From Urechis unicinctus (lineage: Eukaryota; Annelida; Polychaeta; Xenopneusta; Urechidae): 64,000 nt of DNA. A program made the translations under genes and the position numbers. Of this stretch, positions 34,236 to 47,800 are shown in pieces. Under the pieces are notes generated by a model that made no database searches, was not told the DNA's origin, and saw only the letters and a program-made list of their open reading frames with translations. Every line of letters begins with the position of its first letter. Positions within the stretch are counted from its first letter, which is position 1. The stretch spans positions 19,585,048 through 19,649,047 of the forward strand of contig CM067343.1 of NCBI GenBank assembly GCA_034190875.2. Direction: 5' to 3'.

Positions 34236-34490
34236 GCGTCCAGTACCATCGAGGCGACCCAGACGAGTCTACAAACTCGATACGTCCAGTTCCATTGAAT
34301 CTACCCAGATATGTCCATGATCTCTGTCCGATACCTAATCGCGTCCAGTACCATCGAATCTACCCAGACCAGTTTACAATCCCTGTCCGATGCCTCTTTG
34401 CGTCCAGTAGCAACTAGTCTACCTACACAAGTGCACAATCCCTGTCCGCTACCTCATTGCGTCCCGTACAATCTCTGTGAGATATACCTC
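34236..34490. repeat. About 63-bp degenerate tandem repeat, four copies
   Basis: GCGTCCAGTACCATCGA, TCTACCCAGAC and CTGTCCGATACCT words recur in the same order about every 60-70 bases. The copies are visibly diverged. Confidence 0.75.
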
Positions 34491-37400
34491 ACCACCGCCT
34501 CTCGAGATGCTGTACACTACTTACCAGCAGCATGTTAAACTCCTACCGTTGCACTCGGCTGTGATAATCTTCCCAAACCACCAACTCCGCAACAAATCCT
34601 CCCTACCCCCCCCCCCCCCGACCCCATCACCCACATGAAGCAATGTAACGGCTAGCCCCGGTCGGACACAGTAAACGTATATACCATACAACGTCCTGCA
34701 GGGTTATGTTACGTCAGATGATTAATATCAGGTCATAACGTACTTGATATTACATCATATCAAACGATCCCATCATAATGCAACAATTAAGCTCACCGAT
34801 CAGCTCACACCAAACACCTTTTTCGACAACGAGAACCCAAAATATTCCGTCACGTGACCTTAATCAACTTAACAGATCCCAGAATTAGCGAGAATCCACA
34901 CGATGCACTCAGCAGCGACCCCAACTGGCCACCTCGGGACTCGAGCCATTACCAAGCCACGCGTGAGATTAAATGCCCCGGCCATTCTCAGAGTTGTAAA
35001 ATATAAGTGAGATGGGTCAGAACGATTGGAAGAAGACAAGGAACACGAGATAGTCATCTGAAATAGCCACCATCGGTCTTAGCTAACAGGAGAATATGCG
35101 ACCCAATCGAGTCACAGGCCTAACAGAAGTGAGGTCGTTAAAGATCCGCTATCGGCCGGCATCAGCCAATATAACTGCATATTGCAAAGGAATAATAAGC
35201 GAAGAAAAACATCGCAAGTATGAAGCGAGCAGACAAATGCCTGCGATTGACCCATATGAGAAAGGGTTCCAATATAGAAAAATGTTCGCGAGCAATAACG
35301 GACCGCAGTGCTGGTAAAAACAACTTGAGTGGACCATTCATTGATGGTTTGCACAAAAGGATGCCAGTCAAAGATCCCATAATGCATCAGGCACCTAGAT
35401 CTGGGCTACATATATCCACTTCAAAGTGAAATGGTTGTTATGCGGTCTGACATAGTGCGTCCATCTGGGAAAAGTAGTTCCGTCTGATGGGCACAGGATC
35501 TGAACCCTGAAGCTAAAAAAATAGTACGACGCGTCAGAGAAGAATTTCTATGCCACGATAGATAGATATTTATGCAAAACGCCCCAGAACCATTGATTAG
35601 TACAGGTAGCTATTATACATTGTGACTAATTGCCACAAAGCGTCCAACTTGCCAGCGTCTACATATTTAAACAACACTTCACATCAGGAAAAGGAAGTTC
35701 CATCTTAACGACAGGGCGTCGAGCGCGACCCGTCACCACGCCTGGTTGATGATGGTAGACGTGAAAACTCACGTTATAGCTTGACAACGCCCACGTCAAG
35801 AAATGTCATTCGTCATAACGTCCACAATCACACATCAAAAGGTTCGGATCAATCAATGTTCACGCCGTTGCCAGCCAACACCCTAATCCGCGCCATCCCA
35901 AATCAACGGCTATGTCAAAAGAGGCATGCGTCTTAACGGGGGTGTATTTTTTTCCCCCACACCCATGTCTTATATATTCCTCCCGATCACCCAGTACGTC
36001 ACTTCCTCTCCCTATACATCGTTACACTGGTCCCCGCGACAATAGTCTGCTCCAGTCGGCAGAACGGATGACGTGACAGCCTATGAGAAGCTGACTTGAA
36101 TGATGGCGGTTGAGATGACAGCGTGGTGGACCCTCATGTCTCGTAGGGCGCCCATGTCAGGGTGAACCATCACTGATGTCATTCAAACAATCACAATGAC
36201 ACTTCAGGGCGATTGTCTGACACTAAACTCGGATGGCATGAGCATTGACACCTATGCAACTGCTAACCCCTGGCGGATACGACATGTTGCCTTGATTCCA
36301 GACGTCACGCATAGGTCACAGAACTAGACGTTAACACCACCATGTCAATCGTAACTTTGTGACGTCAAAACGAGAATAGCACAGGCTTCTATGTATAACA
36401 CCCACCCACCCCCTAACTTTCACGCCGTGTGATATGAAGATGTAATGACAGTAAGAGAACACTTGTCGACACCCCAATCCCTAGTACCCGCCACAGACCG
36501 ACCCTAACTCACCCTGTCTGTGATTCCCATGGTCCTCGGCGTAAGGCGCCGGGAACCAGACAAGGAAACGCCACAACAGCCCCGGATGAGCGAGAGCGCG
36601 TTTCGCTAGAAGCTGCTGTATTCTACAGGTAGTTCCGATCTTCACCAGCACCAAACAGCTGCAGTTGTCATCAACAAAATCCACTTGGAGAGAAATTCTC
36701 CAGACCTGCTCGGCTTTGATGGGGAAGTAGAATATAATGGCGTTTGAATACGAGACTATACACGGCTCGTGTAAACGGCCTGGGTTGGGCTTCCGGGCTA
36801 GACGTGATGATTGGATAAGCTAACAACGCAACTTCAATATCAATTGCTGGGCCTGCGCGAGAGAGCCTGAGATGTTGAAATGCAGAACGGCTCTTCGGGA
36901 GTTATCATCGCCTATATGAGATATTGTCAACGTGATCCCTGATGCAAGAAACTGTTCTCTAAAGTGAAGCTAGTATTATATATCGTTTCTGACATGACGT
37001 GTATATTGTGACACGTTCACGCGTCAACCGGTCGTCACTTAGACCGTCAACGGAAGCGGCCGTCAATCTCAACAACGCTTCTAAGAGTAAGGCATCCTAC
37101 GTTTCCGAAACCACCCGTCAAAACAAACCAGCTTGACTGATGGTCAAACGAACCACTCACAAAACACTGAATGATAACTCACGCGGTTTTCTCGCGGGAT
37201 CTCACTGGGACAACATCCCACACACACACACACACACACAAGGCAAACACTACACCGACAAAACTCTTTTACAGCACACTTGAAGTTTTGCACAACTCGC
37301 ACCAGCTATAGTAATCAGATATGTACGCGAAGCACATGGCAAATTCCGGCTCCACCGAGGCTGCATCGACGCCGATTGCCCTCCGCCGCAGTACAACTAT

Positions 37401-40400
37401 ATAGAGAGAGATCTGGCCTGTATCGCGGTAGAAATGACAGGCCATTTGGCGGAGACACCAAGACCTGGTCATGTTCTCTTAATGCTTGGGGTAAAACATT
37501 TCCTCTGACTTATAAGCCACACATATTTGTGGCTGTGTGTGAGTGTGTCATTGGCGCATTGATGTCGGCGTAGAACGGGATGCGGAGACTGGTGCTTGTC
37601 AATGGCGATGACACATCATTCTGCTACGAGAACATAGTCGAGCCGGATGTTATTGGGACCAATGCTATCTAGTTTGTTTGTAACGGGCACGCGTCATACT
37701 GTCCACGTGGTCTAATTATAAGTCGGACTCGTGCTCGGGTTACAGCGCGTAGAAGCGTAAACGAAGGTAGCGTGGGATGGGGGGGGGGGAGAGGGGGGGG
37801 GGGGGGGGGCTAGTCGTAGTAATCTTTGTTCTTGACCCTCGATCGGAAGCATCACATTCACTTACGACAACCCACCTGTATTGCCGCGATAATATACACA
37901 GCCCCCAACTGCAATTTACATATACCGATCAAGCTAATTACCACCCCCTAATAAATACTCTCGCCACAAGCCACATAGCCGGAAATAGCCAACAAGAACT
38001 AGAAGTCCGCCTCAAAGGCTGCCAGCAATTCACACAGGCGTGATAAAACAAGAGGCCAAGCATCTATACACAACACGTCCTGATGACCACCGCCTCTCCT
38101 CGAAATGGCCCGCGGCAAGGTCCTCACAATTACCAATTATCCGCTCCACAAACTGGCGAGGACAGATGAGGTATTATCGTCCATCAACGACCTGATTTGG
38201 CTTATTAACAAGCACAGGAAGCCTCATATGCAGCTACCTCAAGGATGTAGCCTTCCCAGCGGTCTTCCCGAAAACATAGCTTCCGGTTGATGAGTTGTTA
38301 TTAGGCACATATACGTTATGATGTTATCTGACATATAACCACGCTCTGTTACAAATAACCACGATACTTACACACACTACGCTATCCATTTGTGAGCTGG
38401 GCTATCCATCATCCCGCTACGCACTATGATTATTTTTGTGACTTAATCATCCCATTCAAACTACAACCACGCATCTTGTTCTAAAACCACGACATTCGCC
38501 TCAAAATCTCAACACGCATTCATGCTTTTATCATACAGCTACGTTTTTCAAAACAAAACCTTGCCTTCTTTGCCAGGACGAAACACACACCTCTCAATAA
38601 CGGCCGTCGTTAAAACGCCCCCGTCGCAGTAGATATATCCCAGCATTTCGGACAGACGCCTCAGCATCACTTTGAGAGGGGCGAGCCAGCATCAGCAGCC
38701 ACGGGTTTTTTGCCCTTACCTCAGCAGTAGATGTAGCAGCTTAAATGCACGTAAGATGACGAGGCAGCCTCGTGAAATTGAGAGAACCAATTAGTGGGGT
38801 AACATAGCAGCAGACAGTTAACCCCGCCGTATAAATTGATGCCCCTCTGTCATGGATAATAATTAGATGATAGAAAGCAATGAAACGGAGAAGGGCGATC
38901 TGATGTGATGATGCGGGGGAAGATAACGAGAGGGAGGTGGGCCCGGATGAGTGCGTATGTCAGTTAGCGTGGTTCACATAGCAGTAAACAGCGCCCATGA
39001 CAGGCTGATGGGGTATAATACGAGCCAGACGATGGCTGTATCAGCTCAGAGACGCATTTAACTAGCCCGGTATAGCGCTGAGTACACAACAGACAGCCGG
39101 TCAGTTGATCGTTTAATCAGGAGTTCGGACAAATACTGACCGGTGTTGCAACATGCTTATCAGTAGCACCATCATACGGTGTCTAGCGACCGCACGCCAT
39201 CCTATCGCCAGCTGGATTTACATACGAACCCGCCTACGTAAGCCGCCATGTCTGGGCCGCGGATCAGGAAAAAGCTCGCCCGTGCTAATGCATTCGATGA
39301 ACGTCTTCCAGACGAACGATAAACGCCTCCATGTGATAAGTATGCAATGAGGAGATGCGGGGGAGAACTGGATCAACAAAACAGGTGTTCTGCCCCCTCC
39401 CTAACCCACCCACCGCCCACCCCCTCACCCTACCCATCCCGTATGACTCATATTATATTTACAACTTAGTTCGGACATATGGAATAGTGTACAAACACAT
39501 CGAGATAACTCGTAGGGTTTTTTTGGCGCTTACATTTGATAATATGGCAAAAGCAATTCCCACTGTCCTTATCTACTTAATCAAGCGATGCTATCGCATT
39601 CTGCTGGATGGGCCGTATTCCGGCAATGACGAGGCGGCCATACACAGAATGTCGTACGAGTAGCCGCGCATACAGGTCCTCGAACGCAAGTTCCAACAAA
39701 CTTGTCGCGTGAAGGGCTTGTGCAGTGGCCCCGCTGTGACCAAGGTGCAGCCTTTTTAAGTCTTGGGGCCGCCATAAGATTACATCCCTGCATCTCTCGC
39801 CACCCCATGGGCACCGTACATTCCACAGCAGCAACCATAGCAAGATCGGAGAAGCGATGAAATTGGATTTCGGTCGCCGACGCATTATTTGCGCCATGTG
39901 AAAAATTTATGTTGTTTACTTAAGGACGACGAAACAGTTGAGCTTTTTATCGGCAAACAAGTTCACGAGCAATCTTGTTCCATCACGATAACACCAGATG
40001 TTTGTTGGTGCTGCCTGACGTTTGGTGGGTACATACGGATTAAGGTCAAAGGTGGGAAGGGTAAATCGACCTGTGTCAGCTTTTAGTACCGTGTAGTAAC
40101 GGTTTGCTTGTGTACGCTGTACTGAATCAATAGATGCAGATGGAAAACTCGCTTGTTCCACCGACTTAATGCGCACTGCAACAAGCTATCAAGTCAGGCG
40201 TAAATGTAACCATCATCAGCATCATTTACTTCCCTCAATTCCTCCAATCTCACCGACAAGTCTAGGAAAAAATAAATGCCAGGGTTTCAGTTTTTATGCC
40301 GATGCAGCTTACCATTGCATCCGTCTACACGTCAACACTGAGCACACACGCCCCATGTTGTTTTGATTAGAGAAAAGTAATGAATCTCTGACCAAAACAG

Positions 40401-40890
40401 ACTGACCACAGCATAACATGTCAGTTCGCTGGTTGTGGTCATTTCACTGACCTCATAGCCATTTTTCATCCACCAGCCTTGCCCATTTTTACCCCGACGA
40501 GCGCGATGGAGACATAAATACACATATACACGGAGCGATAACAGCGCGCTATGCCGTTCACGTGCAATATTACAAACAGAACTGGGGGAAAAACTAGAGG
40601 CCCTTGGGCCACTACGATGAAAGGCCGGGTAATTGGGTGTTAGGCTGTCGCTGCGGTGACTTCTGCTTCACAGAGCTGATCTTTTAGAGCGCCCTTGATT
40701 GGATTCAGGAGTATGAACGAGCCAGCCATGGCGATTAGAATGCAACAGCAGATTGTGCAAGTTGAAAATCAAGATTATCCATTCAAGATAACAGCTTTCG
40801 ACACGAATGGCGTTTGGGTGATTCGAATCGCAAGGGAGCAGCATGTTATGGGGCAAGCACATGATGGGTAGGACCTGAATAATGGGCAAC
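34491..40890. other. Long gene-poor stretch
   Basis: I see no supportable gene in these 6.4 kb. The stretch holds C or G homopolymers (34604-34619, 37779-37809), a short (CA)n at 37207-37230, and a degenerate AACCACG-word series at 38335-38560. Open frames stay near 100 codons or below, overlap each other on both strands, and have no recognisable motif. Confidence 0.45.
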
Positions 40891-40893
40891 ACA

Positions 40894-40903
40894 TTATATA
40901 TAT

Positions 40904-40999
<96 letters not shown>
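40894..40999. repeat. (TA)n microsatellite
   Basis: This is a nearly uninterrupted TA tract of about 106 bp with one small interruption near 40916-40919. The minus-strand frame through it codes only an Ile-Tyr string and is rejected as a gene. Confidence 0.98.
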
Positions 41000-41002
<3 letters not shown>

Positions 41003-41139
41003 TATAAATTGTGAGGAAGTCGTGTAGTTTGGTGGGAGAATACATGCGATAGACCGTCGGTACTAGGTATACGTATGTTAAGATGGACAAGAAGGAAAGG
41101 TCATTATAAGAGACGATTGCACATAAGAGAGTGGTGCAC

Positions 41140-41237
41140 CCAACAGGTGCCTCAAAATCAAGCAGGTGCTACACAATCAGGCAGGTGCCTTACAATCAGA
41201 CGTGCCTTACACAATCAGGCAAGTGCCTTACCATCCT
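41140..41237. repeat. About 22-bp tandem repeat with CAGGTG E-boxes
   Basis: Units of the type AATCAGGCAGGTGCCTTAC recur about five times. Three carry an intact CAGGTG and the last two have decayed to ACGTG or CAAGTG. The unit is short and the number of copies small. Confidence 0.75.
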
Positions 41238-41514
41238 GCAGCATGAGAAATGAGTGAAATGGATTGGCGAAGTTCCGATTGCCTTAGCAGACGTGCATTC
41301 GCACCGTTCACCACCTGCACATGCCGGTGATTACATGGTAGGTCTAGACACGCTGAACGGAGAAAGGAAGGCATGATATACGCCTGGGGCGCGTGCCGCT
41401 TTCCTACACCACGGGCAGTGGAGCTCTCCGGGAAGACCCGATAGTGGACCCAACAGAAAAGGCCTCCAATATCAATTAACGTCGATTTCTTTATGGTCGT
41501 TATCTTAACAGGAC

Positions 41515-41755
41515 TTTGGGGGCCGTGAACGTACGCCGTGGACGTAGGCCGTGGTCGTTGGCAGTGGACGTAGGCCGTGGACGTAGGCGGTGGAGGTGAT
41601 GGAGGAATGATACTGAGGACGGAAGCGGAACGGGGGCGTGGTCTCGTGGTAACTGGGACAGTGATATGGCCGTGGACGTAGGCGGTGGAGGTGATGATGA
41701 AACTGAGGACGGAAGCGGAAGGGGGCGTGGTCTCATGGCATAACTGGGACAGTTT
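41515..41755. repeat. GTGGACGTAGGC repeats and an ~90-bp tandem duplication
   Basis: Short GTGGACGTAGGCCGTGG repeats at 41515-41600 are followed by a duplication of about 90 bp (41571-41660 and 41668-41752). Shared words are GTGGACGTAGGCGGTGGAGG, ACTGAGGACGGAAGCGGAA and AACTGGGACAGT. The 183-codon and 117-codon minus-strand frames here arise from this repeat. Confidence 0.85.
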
Positions 41756-42147
41756 CCAGCAGTTGGGACGTCGGTACACAAGTGCAAATCACGTATTGCT
41801 TTCTCCAAAACCCCTGCACGAGTCCTCTGCGGTCGCTCCCATAACCCCCACAATCCCCCCCAGACAGCAATATATCACTCACTGAAACGCCATATATATT
41901 CCGATAGAGTGAGCGGAAGCTACTAAAGACGGTGGATCGTCGACCTGGCAAGCCCCTCTCAGACCGAGCAGAACACGCCATCAGCTGTAAGAAGCGAGTC
42001 CTAACGGCCGACAATCTGCCTAAACAGGGTTTGTAGATGCCAGAGACTTGAACCAAGACGAGTCCCCCGATCCCGAGTTCTCCCCCATAAAGACTCAATG
42101 AATGCTCCCCTTCTCATCGACAGCGCACCCAATCACCCTCCATCTCA

Positions 42148-42245
42148 GCGAACACTCATTAAAATTTGTGGGCTTTTTTCAAAAAAATGAATGAGAGGCC
42201 CATGTGGGCGAACACTCATTAAAATTTGTGGGCTTTTCAAAATGC
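42148..42245. repeat. Two-copy direct repeat, 59-bp offset
   Basis: The word GCGAACACTCATTAAAATTT followed by GTGGGCTTTT occurs at about 42148 and again at 42207. The second copy is followed by a different, GC-richer sequence. No function is apparent. Confidence 0.9.
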
Positions 42246-42819
42246 GGCGGAATGAGAATGTATGCATCAGTGAAAATGTCCGGTTCGATTGTTGGTCCGA
42301 TGCTGTTCGTAGACAGACGTGTTGTTGATACTGCAGACTGAGTGTGATTAAGCTGTGAAAGCGAGGCGGTTGTTCTGTGACGAGGGACTCAGTCAACGGA
42401 GGTGCCAGGTTTTCGGGGAGTTGCATGCGGCCAGAATTAAACTGGAGCGTTATAAGTCCTCGCAGCGCAGAGCAAAAACTAGCGCGTGGTTGACTTAACA
42501 TCGACTGTTGGCCTAAAAAGCCACAAGATAAACACTGCAAGCTTTGCAGTCTTCAGCCAGAAAGTCCATTGGAAATCTTCAAGACTTTGTGTATTACTAT
42601 ACCGAGTAACACCCGATGCAATGCAATTGGTCCCAAATTTATTAGACCCAGACTTAATTTATGGTCACTGAAATAGACCCTACTTCAGCTCATCCAGCTT
42701 TATAACCCCCACACAGCTCATAGCTTTATTTATAGTTCCCATGTAAGCTTATTTATTGTTCCCATGTAAGGTGCTGATGCTGATCGGTCCGCGTCAGCCA
42801 CCAAAATAGACCCCACCAA

Positions 42820-43400
42820 AGTTGACCCCACCAAAGTTGTCCCAACCTCGACTGAAGCTGACTATACCTTAAGCATTTACGTAATCCCCACCAAAACAGA
42901 TTCGGGCAATAGACCCCAAATCAATTGACCCAAGCAACATTGTCCCCCAAATCAATTGACCCTTGCAATATTGTCCCCACAATCAAATGACCCATACAAC
43001 ATTGTCCCCATAATCAAATGACCTATACAACATTGTCCCCACAATCAATTGACCCATACAACTTTGTCCCCACAATCAATTGACCCATACAACTTTGTCC
43101 CCATAATCAAATGACCTATACAACATTGTCCCCATAATCAATTGAGCCTTGCAATATTGTCCCCATAATCAAATGACCTATACAACATTATCCCCATAAT
43201 TGACCCTAGCAATTGACCCAGGTAGCAATGTTCCCAAAATCAATTTACCCAGGCGATACTGACCACAAATCAATTGACCCAAGCAATATTGTCGAAACAC
43301 CAATGCACCCAAGCAAAATTGTCAGCAAATCAAATGACCCAAGGCAATATTTTCTACAAATCTATTAACCCAGGCAATATTGTCCCCATGATCCTAATAT
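42820..43400. repeat. 31-bp minisatellite (CAATTGACC type)
   Basis: Units containing AATCAATTGACCCATACAAC and TTTGTCCCCA recur with a 31-bp period across about 0.55 kb. The centre (42940-43200) is the most regular. Variants alternate between AATCAATTGACC and AATCAAATGACC, and the edges are increasingly degenerate. Confidence 0.93.
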
Positions 43401-44535
43401 ACGAATTCACGTTGCATGGAAACTTAATGAAATCGTGATCACTATAACAAGAAAGTGCATTGGTTCATTTGTAAAGATGTATGGCTGTTGAGGGGAACGA
43501 ATGCGCTATGGAACCGCGACATATTGAACACAGATGTTAACAGTCCGTTAACATACTATGACGCAAAGAGCGGCGTGAGTTATGGCGGCGAGTTGTGAAG
43601 GACTCAAGTAGATACAGAGGAAGTTCACTCCGGAGGCGATGTATACAGCGGATGGAGAAAGCATCCCTGGTAAGAGGAAGACCTTATCGTCCACAACTCA
43701 TACTGACGCCAAGGGGCAAGAACAATACATCTATAGCGGCTTCATGTGGGCTTAAGTGGGGGCTCGCCATGCAGCCACACTTTACCTTCACCCCCCTAGA
43801 GTCGGTGTGATCAAAACAGCCCGGTATTGTTTTCACTTCGACGAAATGCAACGTAAAAAGATGACATGGGTTTTCTGATGCATTACGCAGAAGGTAACAA
43901 GGTTTGTTTGTCAGGTGAGTCACTTTGATAAGTGGGGATTGCTTCCGAAGTGGGGATAGTTAGGTGTAAATCGTACACGCGCGCAGGGTGGGTGTTCAAT
44001 ATGTGAACTACCCACCACCCCCCCATCCCCCCAATGACCTTCACCCCAACCTTACCACCCCTTGCAGTCATACAATCAGGGAAATAACGTCTCACCCAAA
44101 ACCAGCGTTACAAGAGCTCCCACGCACACAAACAATTCGCCCAGTAAACCAACTCTGTTTGTTGAAGATTACATTTCCAAATTCTAAAGGGGCTTTTTGT
44201 CTAGGGTCGGTAATTTTATCTTGCTTCATTCCACCTCACGTGGCGTGTGACTTTACACGGTTTTCCTTAACATACACACTTACCAGGGCGCTCCTCTCTC
44301 TAACGCTAAGCACAACATGAAGGCTTAATATTGACAATAAGGCAAGAAATATGAAGCCAGGAATTTGTTCTCTTAAGTGATTCCAAAATTAAGTAATAAC
44401 ATGTCAATAATTCTTTATGAATCGTGGACTGGGATTAGGTTATCAAGTTAAGAATTGGCTTAACTTTTTCGGCAGCACAAAGGCATATTTGGGACGAGAG
44501 CAAACTATGAGTATGACGCGTTCGAACATTGACGA
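43401..44535. other. No gene recognised
   Basis: This stretch has C-rich patches near 44010-44060 and open frames of at most 110 codons without motifs. Confidence 0.4.
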
Positions 44536-44770
44536 GGGCAAAGAGTCTCGAATAGGACGATGATAAGATGTGATGCGTCTCAAATAGGACGCGGTTAATG
44601 TGTGATGCGTCTCAAATAGGACGCGGTTATTGTGTGATGCGTCTCAAATAGGACGATGTAAATGTGTGATGAGTCTCAAATTGGACAATGCTAAGTTGTG
44701 ATGCGTCCCAAAATATTACGAATACATCTACACAAAAACCATGTGATGTGTCCGAAACGGTCAAATTCTT
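44536..44770. repeat. 32-bp minisatellite (GATGCGTCTCAAATAGGAC type)
   Basis: Copies start at 44572, 44604, 44636, 44668 and 44700, exactly 32 bases apart, with decayed copies on both sides up to about 44870. The unit contains GATGCGTCTCAAATAGGACG. Confidence 0.92.
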
Positions 44771-44869
44771 TCGCGCTTCCGTCCTAATGCGCGCGAAACA
44801 GGACGATGATGACAAGTTGTGAAACGTCCCAAATAGAACGATGGCTATAGCTACGATGCGTCTAAAACG

Positions 44870-47800
44870 CGAGGAAGGCTAGTGACAATCCGGCCAGACA
44901 TCTGAGAAGGAGGCGGGTAGCGGAGGTCAGCATAAGGGAGGGAGGTGTGACCTATAGGGCCAGGCGGACGATAAAGACAGGCCACAATGAGGCGAAGTTG
45001 GCTCATCGTGGTGACGGGTGCGGATTCAGACCAACGCATTCAACCAGCCTTTTTATGCAAATACAACATGGCGGCATGATTAGATGTAGGAGGTTCCCTA
45101 AAAGAATAATTGCGAATAGCAATCGAAACAAAGAAGCATCGGACGAATTGGTTTTGATTATTAGCTATTTCATCTCTCGCTGTAGGAAAAAAAAATCATC
45201 TGGGTGTTTACGACGAACTCGAGTCTGCATGGACTACCAGTCTGCAGTGGGTGGTTTTGTATCTGACCAATCAATGAATCACAAACGATACCATGGTTAT
45301 GAAGGTCATGGGGAACGGGGTCATGACGACGGGGTCACGAGTAGAGAGTGGGTTTGAGAGGTCATGGATACAAAAGATAAAAGTCAGAGATAGTGGACAC
45401 GCTTGAAGTGGTCACAGTGAAGGACATATATCAAGGTCAATGATTACAAAAATAGAGGTCATGGAAATTGTCATCGGAATAGAAGCCATAGCAACGCAAT
45501 TCAAAGGGACAGACACCATTACCATGTATGTTATTGCCATCAATGTCTTTAATTCTTAGAATGACAAGAAGCATCCGTCGACCACAAATCAACCATGTCC
45601 TTTGTTACCAGAATCAAATACAAATTATACACAACAAATAGTCGACGTCAGTGATACACGGCCGTACTCATCACGCCAAACGGTTTGAAACATTGATCAC
45701 GGACGGTGGCCAGCTTAGGTTTCACAAACCGCCACCAGCGTATTAAGACGATTGATGCGAGCAGAGTGAAAAGAATACATAGCTCTCTATCACTGTCACG
45801 AAGACAGGGGTGCTTGTGACAGGCAAGGGAAACGGCGGTCCGATCCATCCCGCCGTCACGTGACCACGGTAAGTTATCTCGCGGTGCAATATAAACGAGG
45901 CACAGGGGGATTAATTAATAATTCTTTTGTAAGGACGACAAGAAGGGGAGGAGGAAGTGCATGCTGGACGTCTATCCATATAGAACAGACGAGGATCAGG
46001 AACGGGGTTGAGGGTGACGGTTTGTTTTTGATCTTGTAGACATAACGCTATGCGATTGCTGGCATTACGTGAGAGGTCCTGGTTGTGGTCGACCACACCC
46101 CTATAACCCCCTCTCCCTTCATCTTCAGTCCACAATGCGCATGCTCAACATGGAGCGTTCGTCTGCATAGCATGACTTGGTCGTATTAGACATTATTTCA
46201 TTAGGAGTAAAAATACAATCAGTCTCGCAAGAGAAACGACGGGTATACACGTTGTTTTGCGTCGAAGGGGGTAGGAGGGGTCGAGTTGTTGAATGTACGG
46301 CGGGTCGTGATTTTATTAAATCAGCGGGTGACTTCAGAGGAATAAGTCGGACAATAAACATGTACCCATGACTGTATGTGGGTCACATAGAGAAGAGGTC
46401 ACGCCCAGAGTCTCCTATATCATGAAGGATCTTATACAGACGCCTTTTATGGTCCGGGGTTCGTCCGAAACGGTACCGGAAAGTGTAACAATTCTGGAGA
46501 GAGTAAGCTTCAAGTTGTGAGGGGTGTTTGTGTGCGTTCTCTACCAGGTCCACGGAGGTCAATAGGTCAACTCGTCGTCACAGACACGCAACACAACCCG
46601 TACAAAGCTTCACTGATTTTCCATCGCGACCTATACACTAGCAACGTGACTCGATCTCATCATTTCACGCCCTCTATTATCACCAGCACCAGAAAGGAAG
46701 TGAGGGAAATGGAACTGGAGCGGCAAGGTCGAAACCCAAAACACCCGACTTCCATTTGTGAGATTCTAAAGCCAGTCATATTGCCACCCGCCAAATCACC
46801 TTACAAGCCCGTCTATCGACAACAGCTCCACCAGCCGTCTCCAATAGGCGTGTTTTTGTCGCTAGCACCAGCAGCGAAACCGCTGGGGGACAATTCTGAG
46901 TCATAATTATAACGCTTGGAAGTGATAGAATTCTACAAGGCACGCATAACGCTTTCAGTAGTCGCGCTTTTTTCTATTTAAAACTTTCGCCCTTCTTTGC
47001 ATTTTCCGTTTTACCTATTTCCCTTCCATTTTAGAGGCGTTAAAAGCCCATGAGATGTTAATTACATACCTTGTATGGTCCATGGATAAGTCCTGCTGTG
47101 TTGTGATGTTATGGAATGGTTTACCGGACGATGCTAAGTAGCCGCAATTCGCTAATCACAAAAGGCAATGAGCAGATGGGATGAACATCACGATTCATTC
47201 TTCGTGGCGTCAAGCGATGGCGGAATAGGCACAGGTGAGTGATTCAATCAACACAGGGGAGACTCCGGTGTGTAAACAACAGCAGTCTGTTCCCCGGGAA
47301 CCATTTAAATATTTCGATATAGCCAGCGAATCATTGCTAAACCTCCGAGAAGTGCGGACCCACCGCGGCCATGACACGCGAGTTGTGAGATGGATGGCTG
47401 CGTTGACGGATACAGAGACTGCCTAACAGCCGTCCTGCAAGTGGTTGCTGATATCAAGGTCAGTTCTGAGAGGGTCAACTAGGGACTAATCCACGCAAAT
47501 TCATGTTGGTTAATACAAACAGAAGCTCTTCAAAGGGTTGGTGCGTGCGCTTAATGTATCCCTCCTCCCAACCACCCCCATCATCAAATCACGCACAAAA
47601 AAAGCGAAGTAGCAATTCACTAACTTTGCCCCTGACCCCACACGAAGTTAGAGACCCCCCCCCCCCCCCGGGCGCATGCGTAGTAAGCACCTGCCCCAAC
47701 ACCTCCGCCCCCCACCCCCCCCCCCCACCCCCCCAATCTGCTGCTCTCGAAATGGAAATGACAAAACTTCAAGCTTGATTGCGATCGCCAGCTGTCAAAA

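Noticed and set aside
41228-41779. 183-codon minus-strand open frame
   Set aside because: Its first half is the duplicated GTGGACGTAGGC repeat and the rest has no domain, splice partner or conserved motif.
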